Origin: Spirochaetaceae bacterium
GTDB lineage: Bacteria; Spirochaetota; Spirochaetia; Treponematales; Breznakiellaceae
Direction: 5' to 3'
Assembly (NCBI GenBank): GCA_031255655.1
Contig: JAIRSB010000022.1
Location: forward strand, 1 to 6,345
Length of the DNA stretch: 6,345 bases
The position numbers and the translations under genes were made by a program. A model generated the notes under the pieces. The model was not told where the DNA came from. It saw nothing but the letters and a program-made list of their open reading frames with translations, and made no database searches. Positions within the stretch are counted from its first letter, which is position 1. The number at the start of each line of letters is the position of its first letter. Below are positions 6,203 to 6,345 of the stretch, piece by piece.

Positions 6203-6343
6203 ATGAAGGTTGAACGTATATCACTTAACATGAGTTCCATCGTTGTCGTTAAAGGCTCATGGTGCGCTGGCACGGATCGCATCGGCACTATTCGGATGAT
6301 ATTTACCCCCCCCCCCCCCAACACTATTTTTGCACAGCATTAA
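6203..6343 (+). CDS. Short ORF or start of a gene interrupted at a poly-C tract, unknown function
   Basis: ATG at 6203 opens 46 codons closed by TAA at 6341-6343, just before the window edge. It begins within a few bases of the predicted transcription start of the promoter at 6164-6193, so it would be almost leaderless; I see no good Shine-Dalgarno sequence. The run of 14 C (6306-6319) gives Thr-Pro-Pro-Pro-Pro in this frame. With one C fewer or one C more, the frame after the tract has no stop before the window ends, so a longer product is possible. I recognise no family. An alternative ATG at 6259 in another frame is open through the tract to the edge. It may equally be non-coding leader sequence. 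Confidence 0.22.
   Translation: MKVERISLNMSSIVVVKGSWCAGTDRIGTIRMIFTPPPPNTIFAQH
6306..6319 (+). repeat. Homopolymeric poly-C tract (14 C)
   Basis: An uninterrupted run of 14 C (G on the other strand), by far the longest homopolymer here, about 110 bases after the predicted -10 element. Tracts of this length slip readily in replication; in Treponema pallidum poly-G/C tracts of this kind vary among cells near or inside surface-antigen genes. Here it could switch the reading frame or the expression of whatever lies to the right. Length may also be uncertain, since such runs are easily mis-sequenced. Confidence 0.9.
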
Positions 6344-6345
6344 AC

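Noticed and set aside
6267..6282. Sigma54-type promoter (TGGCACG at 6267-6273)
   Set aside because: The -24 part matches, but there is no GC at the required 10-base spacing from GG and no TTGC element.

Overview
The window looks like a piece of a spirochaete chromosome, most likely a treponeme. The evidence is the FliM sequence, the naming-typical spirochaete pair FliM plus a long FliY (CheC-like part and FliN part in one protein), and the balanced base composition (neither strongly AT- nor GC-rich). The organism call rests on remembered family resemblance, not on a database search.

Layout. On the minus strand, positions 1-557 hold the N-terminal part of a DUF445 membrane protein that runs off the left edge. 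It is preceded, in transcription order, by a complete periplasmic amino-acid-type substrate-binding protein (677-1486). The two are separated by a GC-rich hairpin (615-661). A 256-base divergent intergenic region (1487-1742) carries a perfect 20-base inverted repeat, an extra half-site and a tiny leader ORF. From 1743 the plus strand carries a tight four-gene run: fliM (1743-2780), fliY (2777-3823), a MinD/ParA-type ATPase with a coiled-coil tail (3830-4969) and lgt (5012-6079). The right end (6080-6345) has no recognisable family. It does have a near-consensus sigma70-type promoter (6164-6193), a short ORF (6203-6343) and an uninterrupted run of 14 C (6306-6319).

How the genes fit together. 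FliM and FliY are the chemotaxis-responsive parts of the flagellar switch (C-ring), and their overlapping start/stop codons indicate coupled translation. The ParA-type ATPase sits 6 bases behind fliY and is probably co-transcribed, which suggests, but does not prove, a role in placing or organising a polar or membrane structure. Lgt starts the lipoprotein pathway, which matters greatly in spirochaetes; its presence here is probably an operon neighbour effect. The divergent binding protein has no permease or ATPase gene next to it inside the window.

Most notable points: the poly-C tract downstream of a strong promoter (a candidate phase-variable switch), the leader mini-ORF that ends across the fliM start codon, the multi-half-site inverted repeat between the divergent genes, the loss of the conserved Asn in the FliY CheC-like signature, and a fliM-fliY pair that is not flanked by the usual spirochaete motility genes. 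I found no rRNA, tRNA, CRISPR array or insertion sequence.
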